From: Bacillota bacterium
GTDB lineage: Bacteria; Bacillota; Sulfobacillia; JAJZYS01; JAJYTV01
Assembly: GCA_021810725.1 (NCBI GenBank)
Contig: JAJZIE010000010.1
Location: 1 to 24,438 of the forward strand
Length of the DNA stretch: 24,438 nt
Direction: 5' to 3'
Notes under the pieces: generated by a model
Told to the model about the DNA's origin: nothing
Seen by the model: only the letters and a program-made list of their open reading frames with translations
Databases searched by the model: none
Made by a program: the position numbers and the translations under genes
In this document: in pieces, positions 14,261 through 21,941 of the stretch
Layout: the number at the start of each line of letters is the position of its first letter
Numbering within the stretch: position 1 is the first letter of the stretch

Positions 14261-15256
14261 TCAGCGTTGGCGCTGCACCACCCGCACCGCGCCGTTGGTC
14301 GTGGAGAGTTCGGCCTCGACGTCTCCTTCGCTGCCGCTCGTCCGCCCGCGCAGCCGTCTGCGGCTGAAGTCGCGCACGTCCTCCTCCACCGCGAGGTCGG
14401 GCATGTCGACGGAGATCGGCCCGTGCACCGTCTCCGCGGCGAGCTTGCAGGAGATGCCGCGGGCGAGTTCCAGTTCCACGGCGCCATTGAGCGTCTGCAG
14501 CCGGCAGCGCCCGCCCTGGACGGGCTTCAGCTCGGCTTCGATGCGCCCGTTGCGCGTCATCGCGTCCACATCCCGCAGAGCGCCGCGCAGGGCCACGCGC
14601 CCGTTGTACGCCTCCACGCGCACCTTGCCGGCTTCCTTGGCCGATACCTCGATCGAACCGTTGCGCGACGCCACCTGCAGGTCGCGGATGCTTGGCGCAT
14701 CCACCTGCACGCGGCCGTTCTGGGTGTCAAGCCGCAGCGTCTCGACGGGGAGATCGTCGATGCGGACGCGGCCGAGCCGCTGGGCCACGGTTCCGCCGAG
14801 TCTGGTGCCGGCAGGCAGGTAGACGTCCAAGGTGTATCCCACGAACGGTATGCCAATGCCGAAGCCGTAGCGCGCCCGGCCCTCCACGCGCAGCGTGCGT
14901 CCCTCGAGCCGCACATCCGGTGGCGGCGGCACCTCGCCGAAAAACGGCCGACCGACGCTCCAAACGGCGCGACAGACGCCTTCCTCGCCCGGCATCAAGG
15001 CAAGCCCGAAATCTCCGTCGACGCGCAGTTCGAGCGGCTCTTCAGACTCCTGCAGCTCTGCGTGCAGCAGCTCCTGCACATCCGGCTCGGTGTGTTCGCG
15101 CACCACCCGGCCGACGCCCGAAAGGCTGTCCTCGACCACGGTACGCAGGTCGCGCAGGGTGCCACGCTCGTGCGAGCGCAGAAGTTCCTCGCCTTCGTCC
15201 GCGGAAAGCTTGCCCTCCGCTACGAGTCGCAGCACGCGACGTTCGAAGTCTCCCAC
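14261..15256 (-). CDS. DUF4097-type beta-helical protein with N-terminal SHOCT-like helices
   Basis: This is a 331-residue protein. The N-terminal 35 residues (DFERRVLRLVAEGKLSADEGEELL) form a short two-helix motif like those in SHOCT and YvlB-type proteins. Residues about 130-325 are repeating strands with Asn-Gly turns (DTQNGRVQV, ASRNGSIEV, EAYNGRVAL, MTRNGRIEA, QTLNGAVEL, TTNGAVRV). This is typical of DUF4097, the putative adhesin/beta-solenoid domain found in B. subtilis YvlB. There is no signal peptide. The GTG at 15256 has a perfect AAGGAGG site 7 nt away. It lies 13 nt after the DUF2089 gene, so the two are cotranscribed. The function is unknown. Relatives are linked to envelope stress regulons (recalled). 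Confidence 0.85.
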   Translation of the reverse strand: MGDFERRVLRLVAEGKLSADEGEELLRSHERGTLRDLRTVVEDSLSGVGRVVREHTEPDVQELLHAELQESEEPLELRVDGDFGLALMPGEEGVCRAVWSVGRPFFGEVPPPPDVRLEGRTLRVEGRARYGFGIGIPFVGYTLDVYLPAGTRLGGTVAQRLGRVRIDDLPVETLRLDTQNGRVQVDAPSIRDLQVASRNGSIEVSAKEAGKVRVEAYNGRVALRGALRDVDAMTRNGRIEAELKPVQGGRCRLQTLNGAVELELARGISCKLAAETVHGPISVDMPDLAVEEDVRDFSRRRLRGRTSGSEGDVEAELSTTNGAVRVVQRQR

Positions 15257-15269
15257 AAGGCATCCTCCT

Positions 15270-15644
15270 TCAGCGGTCCTCGGATTCGTCCGGTGTCTCG
15301 ATCTCGAGCAGGCGGAGCGCCTCATCCGCCCGCAGCTCGCCTCGCCGCAGTCTCTGCAGCACCGCCTCGCGGCCCCCGCGCGCGGGCGGGGCAAGGGCCG
15401 AGACGATCTCGTCGAGTTGCCCGCGCAGGGTCTGGTAGGAGACCGCGAATTCGCGCTCGAGTTCCTTCAGGTTGCCTCGCGCGGCGAGAAACCGTTCGGC
15501 GAAAAGTTGCTGGGCCGGCGTGAGGCCGCGCAGGCCCGGCCGGAACTCCCCCTGCACCCTCGTCTGGCAGCGCGGGCAACGCAGTTCAACCACCTGCATG
15601 CCAGCACCACAGCCCGGACAGAGCGGCAGGCCCTGCACCTCCAT
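15270..15644 (-). CDS. DUF2089-family zinc-ribbon / HTH protein
   Basis: This is a 124-residue protein starting MEVQGLPLCPGCG. The first 30 residues are a zinc ribbon (CPGCG ... RCPRCQTRVQGEF). Residues about 40-85 (LTPAQQLFAERFLAARGN, then LKELEREFAVSYQTLRGQL) look like the helix-turn-helix segment of DUF2089 proteins. The C-terminus (LQRLRRGELRADEALRLLE) repeats the short helical motif seen at the N-terminus of the next gene. A DNA-binding regulator is likely by fold but not proven. The ATG at 15644 follows an AAAGGGG site. A longer frame to 15722 exists but lacks the family's usual N-terminus. Confidence 0.85.
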   Translation of the reverse strand: MEVQGLPLCPGCGAGMQVVELRCPRCQTRVQGEFRPGLRGLTPAQQLFAERFLAARGNLKELEREFAVSYQTLRGQLDEIVSALAPPARGGREAVLQRLRRGELRADEALRLLEIETPDESEDR

Positions 15645-15666
15645 GATTTGATCCCCTTTCGGCACA

Positions 15667-15711
15667 ATCTTGCCACCGCTAGGCGCACTTTTCAACCTCT
15701 GGGCCATTGTA
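15667..15711 (-). promoter_or_regulatory. possible promoter(s) of the DUF2089-DUF4097 unit
   Basis: TTGAAA (15690-15695) is followed at 17 nt by CAAGAT (15667-15672), a weak -10. A second candidate -10, TACAAT, is at 15706-15711 without a clear -35. Both lie between the ftsH terminator hairpin and the DUF2089 start. Confidence 0.35.
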
Positions 15712-15737
15712 CCCAAGGACAATCGCGGACATGGAAA

Positions 15738-15765
15738 GAGCGCACGGGACGATCCCCGTGCGCTC
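15738..15765 (-). terminator. ftsH terminator hairpin
   Basis: A perfect 11-bp stem (GAGCGCACGGG with its complement) and a 6-nt loop lie 15 nt past the ftsH stop. On the minus strand it is followed by TTTCC, a short U-tract, so it is a moderate intrinsic terminator. Confidence 0.65.
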
Positions 15766-15779
15766 AGCGCTCCCCTGCC

Positions 15780-17591
15780 TCAGATCGCCAGTTCCTTGCC
15801 CTCGATCATCGCCTCGAGCTCCGCGCCCTCGATTGTCTCGACCTCGAGGAGCTTCTCCGCGATGCGGTGCAGCGTCTGCCTGTTGTCCTGCAGAAGCTGC
15901 TTCGCGCGCTGGTAGCACTCCTGCACCACTCGCCTGGTTTCGCGGTCGATCATCGCCGCGATCTCCTCGGAGTAGTTGCGGTCGCGCATCAGGTCGCGGC
16001 CGAGGAAGACCTGGTCCTGCTTCGTGCCGTAGGTCATGGGCCCGAGGGCCTCCGACATGCCGAACTCGGTGATCATCCGGCGAGCCATCTTCGTGACCTT
16101 GTCGAGGTCGTCCGCGGCTCCGGACGTGATCTCGCCGAACACGATCTCCTCCGCGGCCCTGCCGCCGAGCGCTCCCGTGATGCGGTCGAGGATCTCGTCC
16201 TTCGAAATGAGATAGCGGTCCTCGTTCGGCATCTGCAAGGTATAGCCGAGTCCCATGCCGCGCGGGATGATCGTCACCTTGACGACGGGGTCGGCATGCG
16301 GCAGAAGGTGTCCCACCAAGGCGTGACCCACCTCGTGGAAGGCGACCTGGCGCTTCTCCTTCTCGTTCATGACGCGCGTCTTCTTCTGCGGGCCGGCGAT
16401 GGTGCGCTCGATGGCCTCGTCGAGCTCCGGCATGCCGATGCGCTTCTTGCGCCGCCTGGCGGCGAGCAGCGCCGCTTCGTTGAGGGTGTTGGCCAGATCG
16501 GCGCCGGTGAAGCCCGGCGTGCGCTTGGCCACCTGCTCGAGGTCGGTTCCGGGCTCGAGCGGCTTGTTGGCCGCGTGCACCGCGAGGATCTCCTTGCGTC
16601 CCTGGAGGTCCGGACGGTGGATGACCACCTGGCGGTCAAAACGGCCAGGCCGCAGCAAGGCGGGATCGAGGACGTCCGGGCGGTTCGTGGCGGCGATCAC
16701 GATGATCCCTTCGTTGATGCCGAAGCCGTCCATCTCGACAAGCAGCTGGTTCAGCGTCTGCTCGCGCTCGTCGTGGCCGCCGCCGTAACCCGCGCCGCGC
16801 ATGCGGCCGACGGCGTCGATCTCGTCGATGAACACGATGCAGGGCGAATTCTTCTTGGCCTGCTCGAAGAGGTCGCGCACCCGGGAGGCGCCGACGCCCA
16901 CGAACATCTCGACGAAGTCGGATCCGGAAATGCTGAAGAACGGGACGCCCGCCTCGCCGGCCACGGCGCGCGCCAACAGAGTCTTGCCGGTACCGGGCTC
17001 GCCGAAGAGCAGAACGCCCTTCGGGATGCGCGCCCCCAGTTCGACGTAGCGCTTGGGATGCTTGAGGAAGTCCACGACCTCCGCGAGCTCCTCCTTGACC
17101 TCCTCGACACCCGCCACGTCGTCGAACGTGACGCGCTTACGGTCATCCGTGTGCAGGCGGGCCCGGCTCTTGCCGAACTGCATCACGCGGTTGCCGCCGC
17201 CCTGTGTCTGCTGCATCAGGAAGAACATCACCGCGGCCAGGAGCGCCACCCAAAGCAGCGTGTTGAAGAGCGTGCTGTCGTACCACGGGGTCGTGGAATT
17301 GGAATACTTGAAGTTGACGCCGTTCTTGCTCAGCAGGTCCTGCAGGCTCGTTGTCGCGTAAGGCGAGATGGTCGTCTGGAACGTCTTACCGCTGATCGTC
17401 TTGCCCGTCAGGGTATCCCCGTTGATGGTCGCGCTCTTGACCTCATGCCGCTGGACCACGCTGACCATCTGCGTGTAGGTGTACTGCGTGACATTGGCCG
17501 GCTGCGCCGTGTGCACGTACTCGAGCACCATGAGAAGCAGAACGAGCATCACGAGGGGGAACGTGATGCGCCGGAAGATATTGTTGTTCAC
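15780..17591 (-). CDS. ftsH: ATP-dependent zinc metalloprotease FtsH
   Basis: FtsH is a membrane-anchored hexameric AAA+ protease that degrades misfolded membrane proteins and regulators. In Bacillus it is needed for sporulation. It has 603 residues: a transmembrane helix at 9-25, an extracytoplasmic domain at about 30-105, a second transmembrane helix at about 108-127 and an AAA domain. The AAA domain has Walker A GEPGTGKT (197-204), Walker B IVFIDEID (252-259) and the second region of homology around NRPDVLDPALLRPGRFD. The M41 protease domain has HEVGH at 419-423 and the third zinc ligand Asp near 494. The Walker A has Glu where most FtsH proteins have Pro. The GTG start at 17591 has an AAAGGAGG site. 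A promoter lies in the end of tilS, and the hpt gene often found between tilS and ftsH is absent. Confidence 0.97.
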   Translation of the reverse strand: MNNNIFRRITFPLVMLVLLLMVLEYVHTAQPANVTQYTYTQMVSVVQRHEVKSATINGDTLTGKTISGKTFQTTISPYATTSLQDLLSKNGVNFKYSNSTTPWYDSTLFNTLLWVALLAAVMFFLMQQTQGGGNRVMQFGKSRARLHTDDRKRVTFDDVAGVEEVKEELAEVVDFLKHPKRYVELGARIPKGVLLFGEPGTGKTLLARAVAGEAGVPFFSISGSDFVEMFVGVGASRVRDLFEQAKKNSPCIVFIDEIDAVGRMRGAGYGGGHDEREQTLNQLLVEMDGFGINEGIIVIAATNRPDVLDPALLRPGRFDRQVVIHRPDLQGRKEILAVHAANKPLEPGTDLEQVAKRTPGFTGADLANTLNEAALLAARRRKKRIGMPELDEAIERTIAGPQKKTRVMNEKEKRQVAFHEVGHALVGHLLPHADPVVKVTIIPRGMGLGYTLQMPNEDRYLISKDEILDRITGALGGRAAEEIVFGEITSGAADDLDKVTKMARRMITEFGMSEALGPMTYGTKQDQVFLGRDLMRDRNYSEEIAAMIDRETRRVVQECYQRAKQLLQDNRQTLHRIAEKLLEVETIEGAELEAMIEGKELAI

Positions 17592-17643
17592 CGACGCCCG
17601 GCCTCCTTTCGCGGGCTCTCATACACGGGCCACGCGAATCGGT

Positions 17644-18921
17644 TCATTCTAGCACACTCCAAAGTTTCGCAACAACGTCCGCCGACCAGGCCCAGACCGT
17701 CCTACCGCTCCCCGCATCGGTCGAACGAGCACGGCCAGGCAGCCAAACCGGCCTGCCCTCGAGACAGACGACCGGCAGTTCATCGCGGAGCGGACGCGGC
17801 ACCTTCGCATCCACCAGGATGTCCTGCAGCTTGCGCGTTCCGCCTGGAAGCCGCAAGCGGTCTCCCGGGCGTCTGGGCCGCACCGTGATGCGGCCGGGTC
17901 CCACCTCGGCCGAGATGGCGCCGTCGGGCGGCGCTCCGACACCGAACCTCAGGTCCTGCCAAAGAATCTGCCCTCTCTCTGGCAGCTCGCACCACGGCGG
18001 CGGCTGCCGCAACCGGAACAGGAGCCCGCGCTCGAGCAGCAACTGCCTCGTGATGGCGCAGCGACCGTCGCTTGCCAAGACTGCCATGCAGGCGCTGAGA
18101 CTGTCTGCGTCAGACGTCACACCTTCCCGCTTCAGCACCTGACGCAAGGCGCGTCGCCGCAAGGCGCCCGGCGCCTCCCGCAAGGGGCGAAGGTCCAGGG
18201 CGTGTCCCCGGCCCTGGAGATCGGCGACGAGCCGCGCGGCCTGCTGCTCGAGCCAGTCGTCCTCGTCGCGGCGGATGGCCGCGAAGCGGCCGAGCGCCGC
18301 GAGCACTTCGGGATTCTCGCCGCGCAGCCGCGGCAGGACCTCGATGCGCATGCGGTTGCGGGCAAAATCCAGCGATTCGTTGGTCGGGTCGTCCGCAAAG
18401 GCAAGCCCTTCGGCAAGGCAGTACTGGCGCAGGGATGCGCGCGGCACGCCGAGCAGGGGCCGCCAGAGCGGCGGGCGCCAGACCGCCATGCCGCCCGCGA
18501 AGGCGGTGCCCCGCACGAGCTGGAGCAGAACCGTCTCGGCCTGGTCGTCCGCCTGGTGTCCGAGCGCGATCGCGGCGGCACCCAACGCCTCTGCCGTTCG
18601 CCGCAGAGCGGCCATGCGCCCCGCGCGCGCCTGGGCCTCGCTCGCCCTGCCAGGTGGCGGCAGATGCACGAGACTCCAGCCGACGCCGGCCTCGCGGGCC
18701 AGGCGCGCGCAGAGTGCCGCCTCCCGCGCCGCGGATTCCCTGCGCCAGCCGTGGTCGACATGGCAGAGATGGAGCTCGAGCAGCCCCTCGTCCTTCAGAC
18801 CGGCCAGGATGTGGAACATGGCCACGGAATCCGGGCCGCCCGATACGGCGGCCAGGATCCTGCGGCCGCGTAGGCCCGCCGCCTCCGTCTCTCGGCGGAC
18901 GAGCGCCCTGAGTTCCTGCAT
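17644..18921 (-). CDS. tilS: tRNA(Ile)-lysidine synthetase
   Basis: TilS converts C34 of the minor tRNA-Ile(CAU) to lysidine so that it reads AUA. It is normally essential. It has 425 residues. The N-type PP-loop AAVSGGPDSVAMF (24-36) binds ATP. The family motifs HVDHGWR, ALGHQADDQAETVLLQLVRGT and RPLLGVPRASL (substrate side), and DDPTNESLDFARNRMRIEVLP, are all present. The C-terminal TilS_C domain appears as RRPGDRLRLPGGTRKLQDIL and then DAKVPRPLRDELPVV. The ATG at 18921 begins right before the PP-loop at the usual distance. The frame is open much further upstream but only because it reads across the kinase-like gene. It lies 38 nt downstream of that gene. Confidence 0.95.
   Translation of the reverse strand: MQELRALVRRETEAAGLRGRRILAAVSGGPDSVAMFHILAGLKDEGLLELHLCHVDHGWRRESAAREAALCARLAREAGVGWSLVHLPPPGRASEAQARAGRMAALRRTAEALGAAAIALGHQADDQAETVLLQLVRGTAFAGGMAVWRPPLWRPLLGVPRASLRQYCLAEGLAFADDPTNESLDFARNRMRIEVLPRLRGENPEVLAALGRFAAIRRDEDDWLEQQAARLVADLQGRGHALDLRPLREAPGALRRRALRQVLKREGVTSDADSLSACMAVLASDGRCAITRQLLLERGLLFRLRQPPPWCELPERGQILWQDLRFGVGAPPDGAISAEVGPGRITVRPRRPGDRLRLPGGTRKLQDILVDAKVPRPLRDELPVVCLEGRPVWLPGRARSTDAGSGRTVWAWSADVVAKLWSVLE
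17646..17675 (-). promoter_or_regulatory. ftsH promoter
   Basis: The minus strand carries TTGTTG (17670-17675), an 18-nt spacer, then an extended -10 TGC-TAGAAT (17646-17654). It overlaps the last codons of tilS and lies about 55 nt before the ftsH GTG. Confidence 0.55.
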
Positions 18922-18959
18922 GGGGCCCGGCTTCGACGTCTCTGCCCGCGGTCCTGCCG

Positions 18960-19640
18960 CTAGTGCTGCGACAGCGCGCCGAGCACCCTCACCATGTCGC
19001 GCAGGCGCCGCACGCGGCGGATCCAGGCGCGCGGCGTGAAACGCCCGGACAGCCCTTCCTGCAGGAGCCGCCAGAGCCGGCGATCCTCCGTTGCCCACGG
19101 GGGCTCCTCTCCCGGCACGCTGCCGCCTGCCGCCAGCATGGCGGAAGCCAGCCAGCCGAGGTCGAGCGGGCCGTCGTCGCAATTCTGCCAGCGACCGGGC
19201 GCCGCAAGGCGCCAGCGCCGCTCGTGCACACTGTAGATGATCTCGTCGGAGGCCACCGCCGTGAGCTCCACGGAATGCTTGGCGAGCACCTCGAGCGCCA
19301 GGCCGATGTCGAAGCCGAGCCCGCGCAGCTCGTTCGGCGACAGGCGACGGCCTTCCTCGAGAAATGTCGTGAGGGTATAGCCGGCCAGCCACTCCGTCAC
19401 CAGGTAGGAGAGCCGCCCGCCGGGCATGTCGCCGCACTCGCGCACCTGTGGCAGAGTCCCTTGGGGCAGTCGCCGCGCTAGGGCGGCGCGAGCGTGCAGG
19501 ATCTCGCTGCGGCCGATCTCGACCGTCCAGGCGCGCCCTGCCTCGTCCAAAGCCCAGAAGCTGCGCTCGCCCAGCGCCACCCCGATCTGGTAGCGATGCG
19601 ACTCGCCCCAGATCACCGGCCGGTCGACCGCTTCGCCCAT
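18960..19640 (-). CDS. degenerate protein kinase-like protein in the yabT position
   Basis: This is a 226-residue protein between spoIIE and tilS, where B. subtilis has the Ser/Thr kinase gene yabT. A kinase-like layout can be traced: a strand pair YQIGVALGERSFWALDEAGRAWTVEI in place of the glycine loop and the Lys strand, a hinge LVTEWLAGYTLTTFLEEG, and a long helix GLALEVLAKHSVEL. Then comes a catalytic-loop-like VASDEIIYSV and RLAAPGRW in place of DFG. The ATP-binding Lys, the HRD Asp and the DFG Asp cannot be recognised, so kinase activity is doubtful. The start at ATG 19640 has a clean GGAAGGAGG site 8 nt away and lies 28 bp inside the end of spoIIE. Homology is inferred from position and pattern. 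No transmembrane segment or C-terminal DNA-binding tail is visible. Confidence 0.65.
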   Translation of the reverse strand: MGEAVDRPVIWGESHRYQIGVALGERSFWALDEAGRAWTVEIGRSEILHARAALARRLPQGTLPQVRECGDMPGGRLSYLVTEWLAGYTLTTFLEEGRRLSPNELRGLGFDIGLALEVLAKHSVELTAVASDEIIYSVHERRWRLAAPGRWQNCDDGPLDLGWLASAMLAAGGSVPGEEPPWATEDRRLWRLLQEGLSGRFTPRAWIRRVRRLRDMVRVLGALSQH

Positions 19641-21730
19641 GGGACACGCCTCCTTCCGCCAGCATTCTTTCCCTGATCGGCCAAAGCTATCCCGGCCGCC
19701 ACCGTGCGCCGGTGCCACGGCAGGATCTCCGTCCCGCCGCCCTGGGGATAGAACGCGGCGACCAGCACCGTCGCGTCGTCCCGCGGCTTGGACCGCCTGC
19801 CGAGCGCCGCGTCCAGGATGGCTTCCGCCAGGAACTGCGGGTCACGGCCGCCGAGCGTCTCCAGGATCGCCTCGAGCCACTCGCCGCGCTGTCCCGGCAT
19901 GGTCTCGAGCACGCCGTCAGAAACGAGGACGAGCCTGTCCCCAGGGTGCAGCGACAGGTGCTGCACCGTGGCTTCGGCATCGGGCAGGACGCCCAGCGGC
20001 AGGGCTTCGCCGCGCAGCACCTGCACGCCGTCGCTGCGCCAGAGATAGGTTTCCGGGGCTCCGATCTTGAGCGACGCCACCTCGCCGGCGACGAGGTCGA
20101 CGAGCGCCACGTCCAGCGTCGCGTACCCGTCACCGCCCAAGGCGCGCCGCACGGCGTTCGTGCTGCGCACCGCCAGAACCGGGTCCATACCGGTCGCGAT
20201 CAACCCCTCGAGGGTGTCGAGGGCCCCCGCGCTCTGCTCGGCGGCGGCGTAACCGGTGCCCATGCCGTCCGAGAGCGCGATCAGTAGGCGTCCTTCCTCG
20301 AGCTCTCGCGCGAGATAGCTGTCGCCGCTCAGACCCGCCTGCCCCTTGGCGAGCTGCGCGATCCCGCAGGCGTAGTGGATCCGGGGCGGCAGAGGCGCCG
20401 TCGGCGGCGCGAAGGCCCAGCCAAGCATCTGGCGCACGCCCAGCAGGACGTCGTGGGCAAGGGTCCGCTCGGCCTGCAAGAGCCGACGCACGTTGGCCTC
20501 CGCGCGCAGGCGGTCTCCGGCCAGCGAAACCGCGGTGGCCACCTGATCGGGACGCGGGCAGCGCTGGCGCAGCTCCGGCGGCAGATCGCCGCCGCTGGCG
20601 GGGCGTCCCTCCTGGCGCAGCATCAGCTCGCGCACGCCGGTATATGTGCGGTAGAAACCTTGATCCCAGCAGGTGCGCTCGAGCGGACAGCCACTGCAGA
20701 CATGCTCGCGCACGCTGCCGAGATAGCGGGCCACGTCGGCCTCCTCGGCGGACGTGGCCGCCACTTCCGGCGAGAGGGCCCGGATCAGGGCGTCGAGCTG
20801 GCCGAGGGCGACCCCCACGCGCTCGTCGGGCCCTGTCGGCGCCTTGGGCGGCGGCGGCTCGAAGATCCGTCGCAAGGCGGCGAACGCCTTGTCCGGCACC
20901 GCTTGGCCGAGCACCAGCAGACCGAGGGCGCAGCCGACGACCGCCTCTCCCGCCTCGAGCGGCAGCACCGGCAACGCGAGCGCCAGCGGCGCGACGAGCC
21001 CAAGCCAGCCCCAGAACGGGCCGTAGCGCCGCAACGTCGCCCCGAGAGCTCCACCGGCCGCCAGCCATAGCCCCGCCGCTGGCGGCACCGACGTGCCGAG
21101 CGCAAGAACCGCGCCGAGCGCGAGAGCGAGCTGGGCGGCGGGCAGGCGACAGCGCAGCGCGATGAACACGACGGCGACGGCGAGCACGAGGTCCGGGTGG
21201 AGCAAGGGGGTCCTGGCAGCCTGAAGGGACCAGACGGCCGCCAGCGCGAGCAGGCCGGCGGCGAACTGGCGCTGCTGCGGGTCGTCGCCCAGGAGGGTTC
21301 GCCAGGCGAACGCGACCGTCCAACCCCCGAAGACGGTTACTGGCACAAGAAGGAAGCGGGCCGCATCCCCGTGCAGCGCCAAGGCGAGCGGTAGCGCCAG
21401 GATGCCGGCGAGCACGGGACCGCCGACGCCACGGCGCAGGCGAGGCCATATGCCCTCGCCAACCGCGAGTGGCAGCAGGGCAAGGGTGAGCAGGGCGGAA
21501 AACGCAGCGCCATCCGCCCCGCGCAAGACGGTGCCGACGACGGCTGCGAGCACGCCGACCACCGCGAAGGGCAACTCGACCAGCCCGCCGGCGGCCGCCA
21601 GACCCAGGGGCCAGGCAGGGTGGCCGATGGAGGCTTGTCCCAGGACCAGACCGAGAAAGCCGACGAGAATGACCCGGAGCCAACGTCTTCGGTCCGAAGG
21701 CGCATTTCCGCGTCCCGGCCGATCAGCCAA
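19613..21730 (-). CDS. spoIIE: stage II sporulation protein E (membrane PP2C phosphatase)
   Basis: SpoIIE sits at the polar septum and dephosphorylates SpoIIAA, releasing sigma-F in the forespore. It has 705 residues. About ten hydrophobic segments span 18-285. The central region contains the conserved Cys motif HVCSGCPLERTCW (344-355). The PP2C domain (about 455-660) has SGDSY (Asp470), ALSDGMGTG (Asp488), LVSDGVLE (Asp605) and DDATVLVA (651-658), so the metal-binding acids are intact. It is shorter than the B. subtilis protein (827 by memory). The C-terminal 40 residues past DDATVLV are basic and overlap the next gene. The start is a TTG at 21730 immediately after an in-frame TGA, with a G5 site about 10 nt upstream. 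The presence of SpoIIE implies an endospore former or descendant. Confidence 0.95.
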   Translation of the reverse strand: MADRPGRGNAPSDRRRWLRVILVGFLGLVLGQASIGHPAWPLGLAAAGGLVELPFAVVGVLAAVVGTVLRGADGAAFSALLTLALLPLAVGEGIWPRLRRGVGGPVLAGILALPLALALHGDAARFLLVPVTVFGGWTVAFAWRTLLGDDPQQRQFAAGLLALAAVWSLQAARTPLLHPDLVLAVAVVFIALRCRLPAAQLALALGAVLALGTSVPPAAGLWLAAGGALGATLRRYGPFWGWLGLVAPLALALPVLPLEAGEAVVGCALGLLVLGQAVPDKAFAALRRIFEPPPPKAPTGPDERVGVALGQLDALIRALSPEVAATSAEEADVARYLGSVREHVCSGCPLERTCWDQGFYRTYTGVRELMLRQEGRPASGGDLPPELRQRCPRPDQVATAVSLAGDRLRAEANVRRLLQAERTLAHDVLLGVRQMLGWAFAPPTAPLPPRIHYACGIAQLAKGQAGLSGDSYLARELEEGRLLIALSDGMGTGYAAAEQSAGALDTLEGLIATGMDPVLAVRSTNAVRRALGGDGYATLDVALVDLVAGEVASLKIGAPETYLWRSDGVQVLRGEALPLGVLPDAEATVQHLSLHPGDRLVLVSDGVLETMPGQRGEWLEAILETLGGRDPQFLAEAILDAALGRRSKPRDDATVLVAAFYPQGGGTEILPWHRRTVAAGIALADQGKNAGGRRRVPWAKRSTGR

Positions 21731-21784
21731 TCAACCGCCCCCAGGCCGCAGCGTCTACCGCTGTGGTAGTCGTGCGTCGCGGAC

Positions 21785-21841
21785 AGTATAGGCGCGTGTC
21801 GCAGCCTCGCCGTGGCGAACCCGGGCGACGGCCGTGCGACA
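21785..21841 (-). promoter_or_regulatory. putative spoIIE promoter with Spo0A-box-like repeats
   Basis: TATACT (21785-21790, minus) is a good -10. The heptamer TGTCGCA occurs on the plus strand at 21797-21803 and on the minus strand at 21835-21841. Each differs from the Spo0A box TGTCGAA at one base. No consensus -35 was found, as is usual for activated promoters. Confidence 0.35.
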
Positions 21842-21863
21842 GGATACGTGTTGGCGGAAACCA

Positions 21864-21907
21864 CGGCACCGCGGCTGCCCCGAAGTCCCAGGGCAGCCGC
21901 GGTGCCG
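21864..21907 (-). terminator. long hairpin between the YbjN-like gene and spoIIE
   Basis: A perfect 17-bp stem (arm CGGCACCGCGGCTGCCC) encloses a 10-nt loop. It lies 34 nt after the YbjN-like stop. On the minus strand only GTGGTTTCC follows. On the plus strand CTTGCTCTTCCTTATT follows. It probably ends the YbjN-like transcript. The gap 21731-21941 holds this hairpin, the spoIIE promoter region and no ORF I can support. Confidence 0.65.
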
Positions 21908-21941
21908 CTTGCTCTTCCTTATTACTCCCGGCTGCCCGATC

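Noticed and set aside
14895..17888. A 997-residue plus-strand open frame
   Set aside because: It runs antisense through the DUF4097 gene, the DUF2089 gene, ftsH and part of tilS, and shows no domain.
18922..19665. N-terminal extension of tilS to 19665
   Set aside because: The extra 248 codons read the kinase-like gene out of frame. TilS normally begins close to its PP-loop, at ATG 18921.
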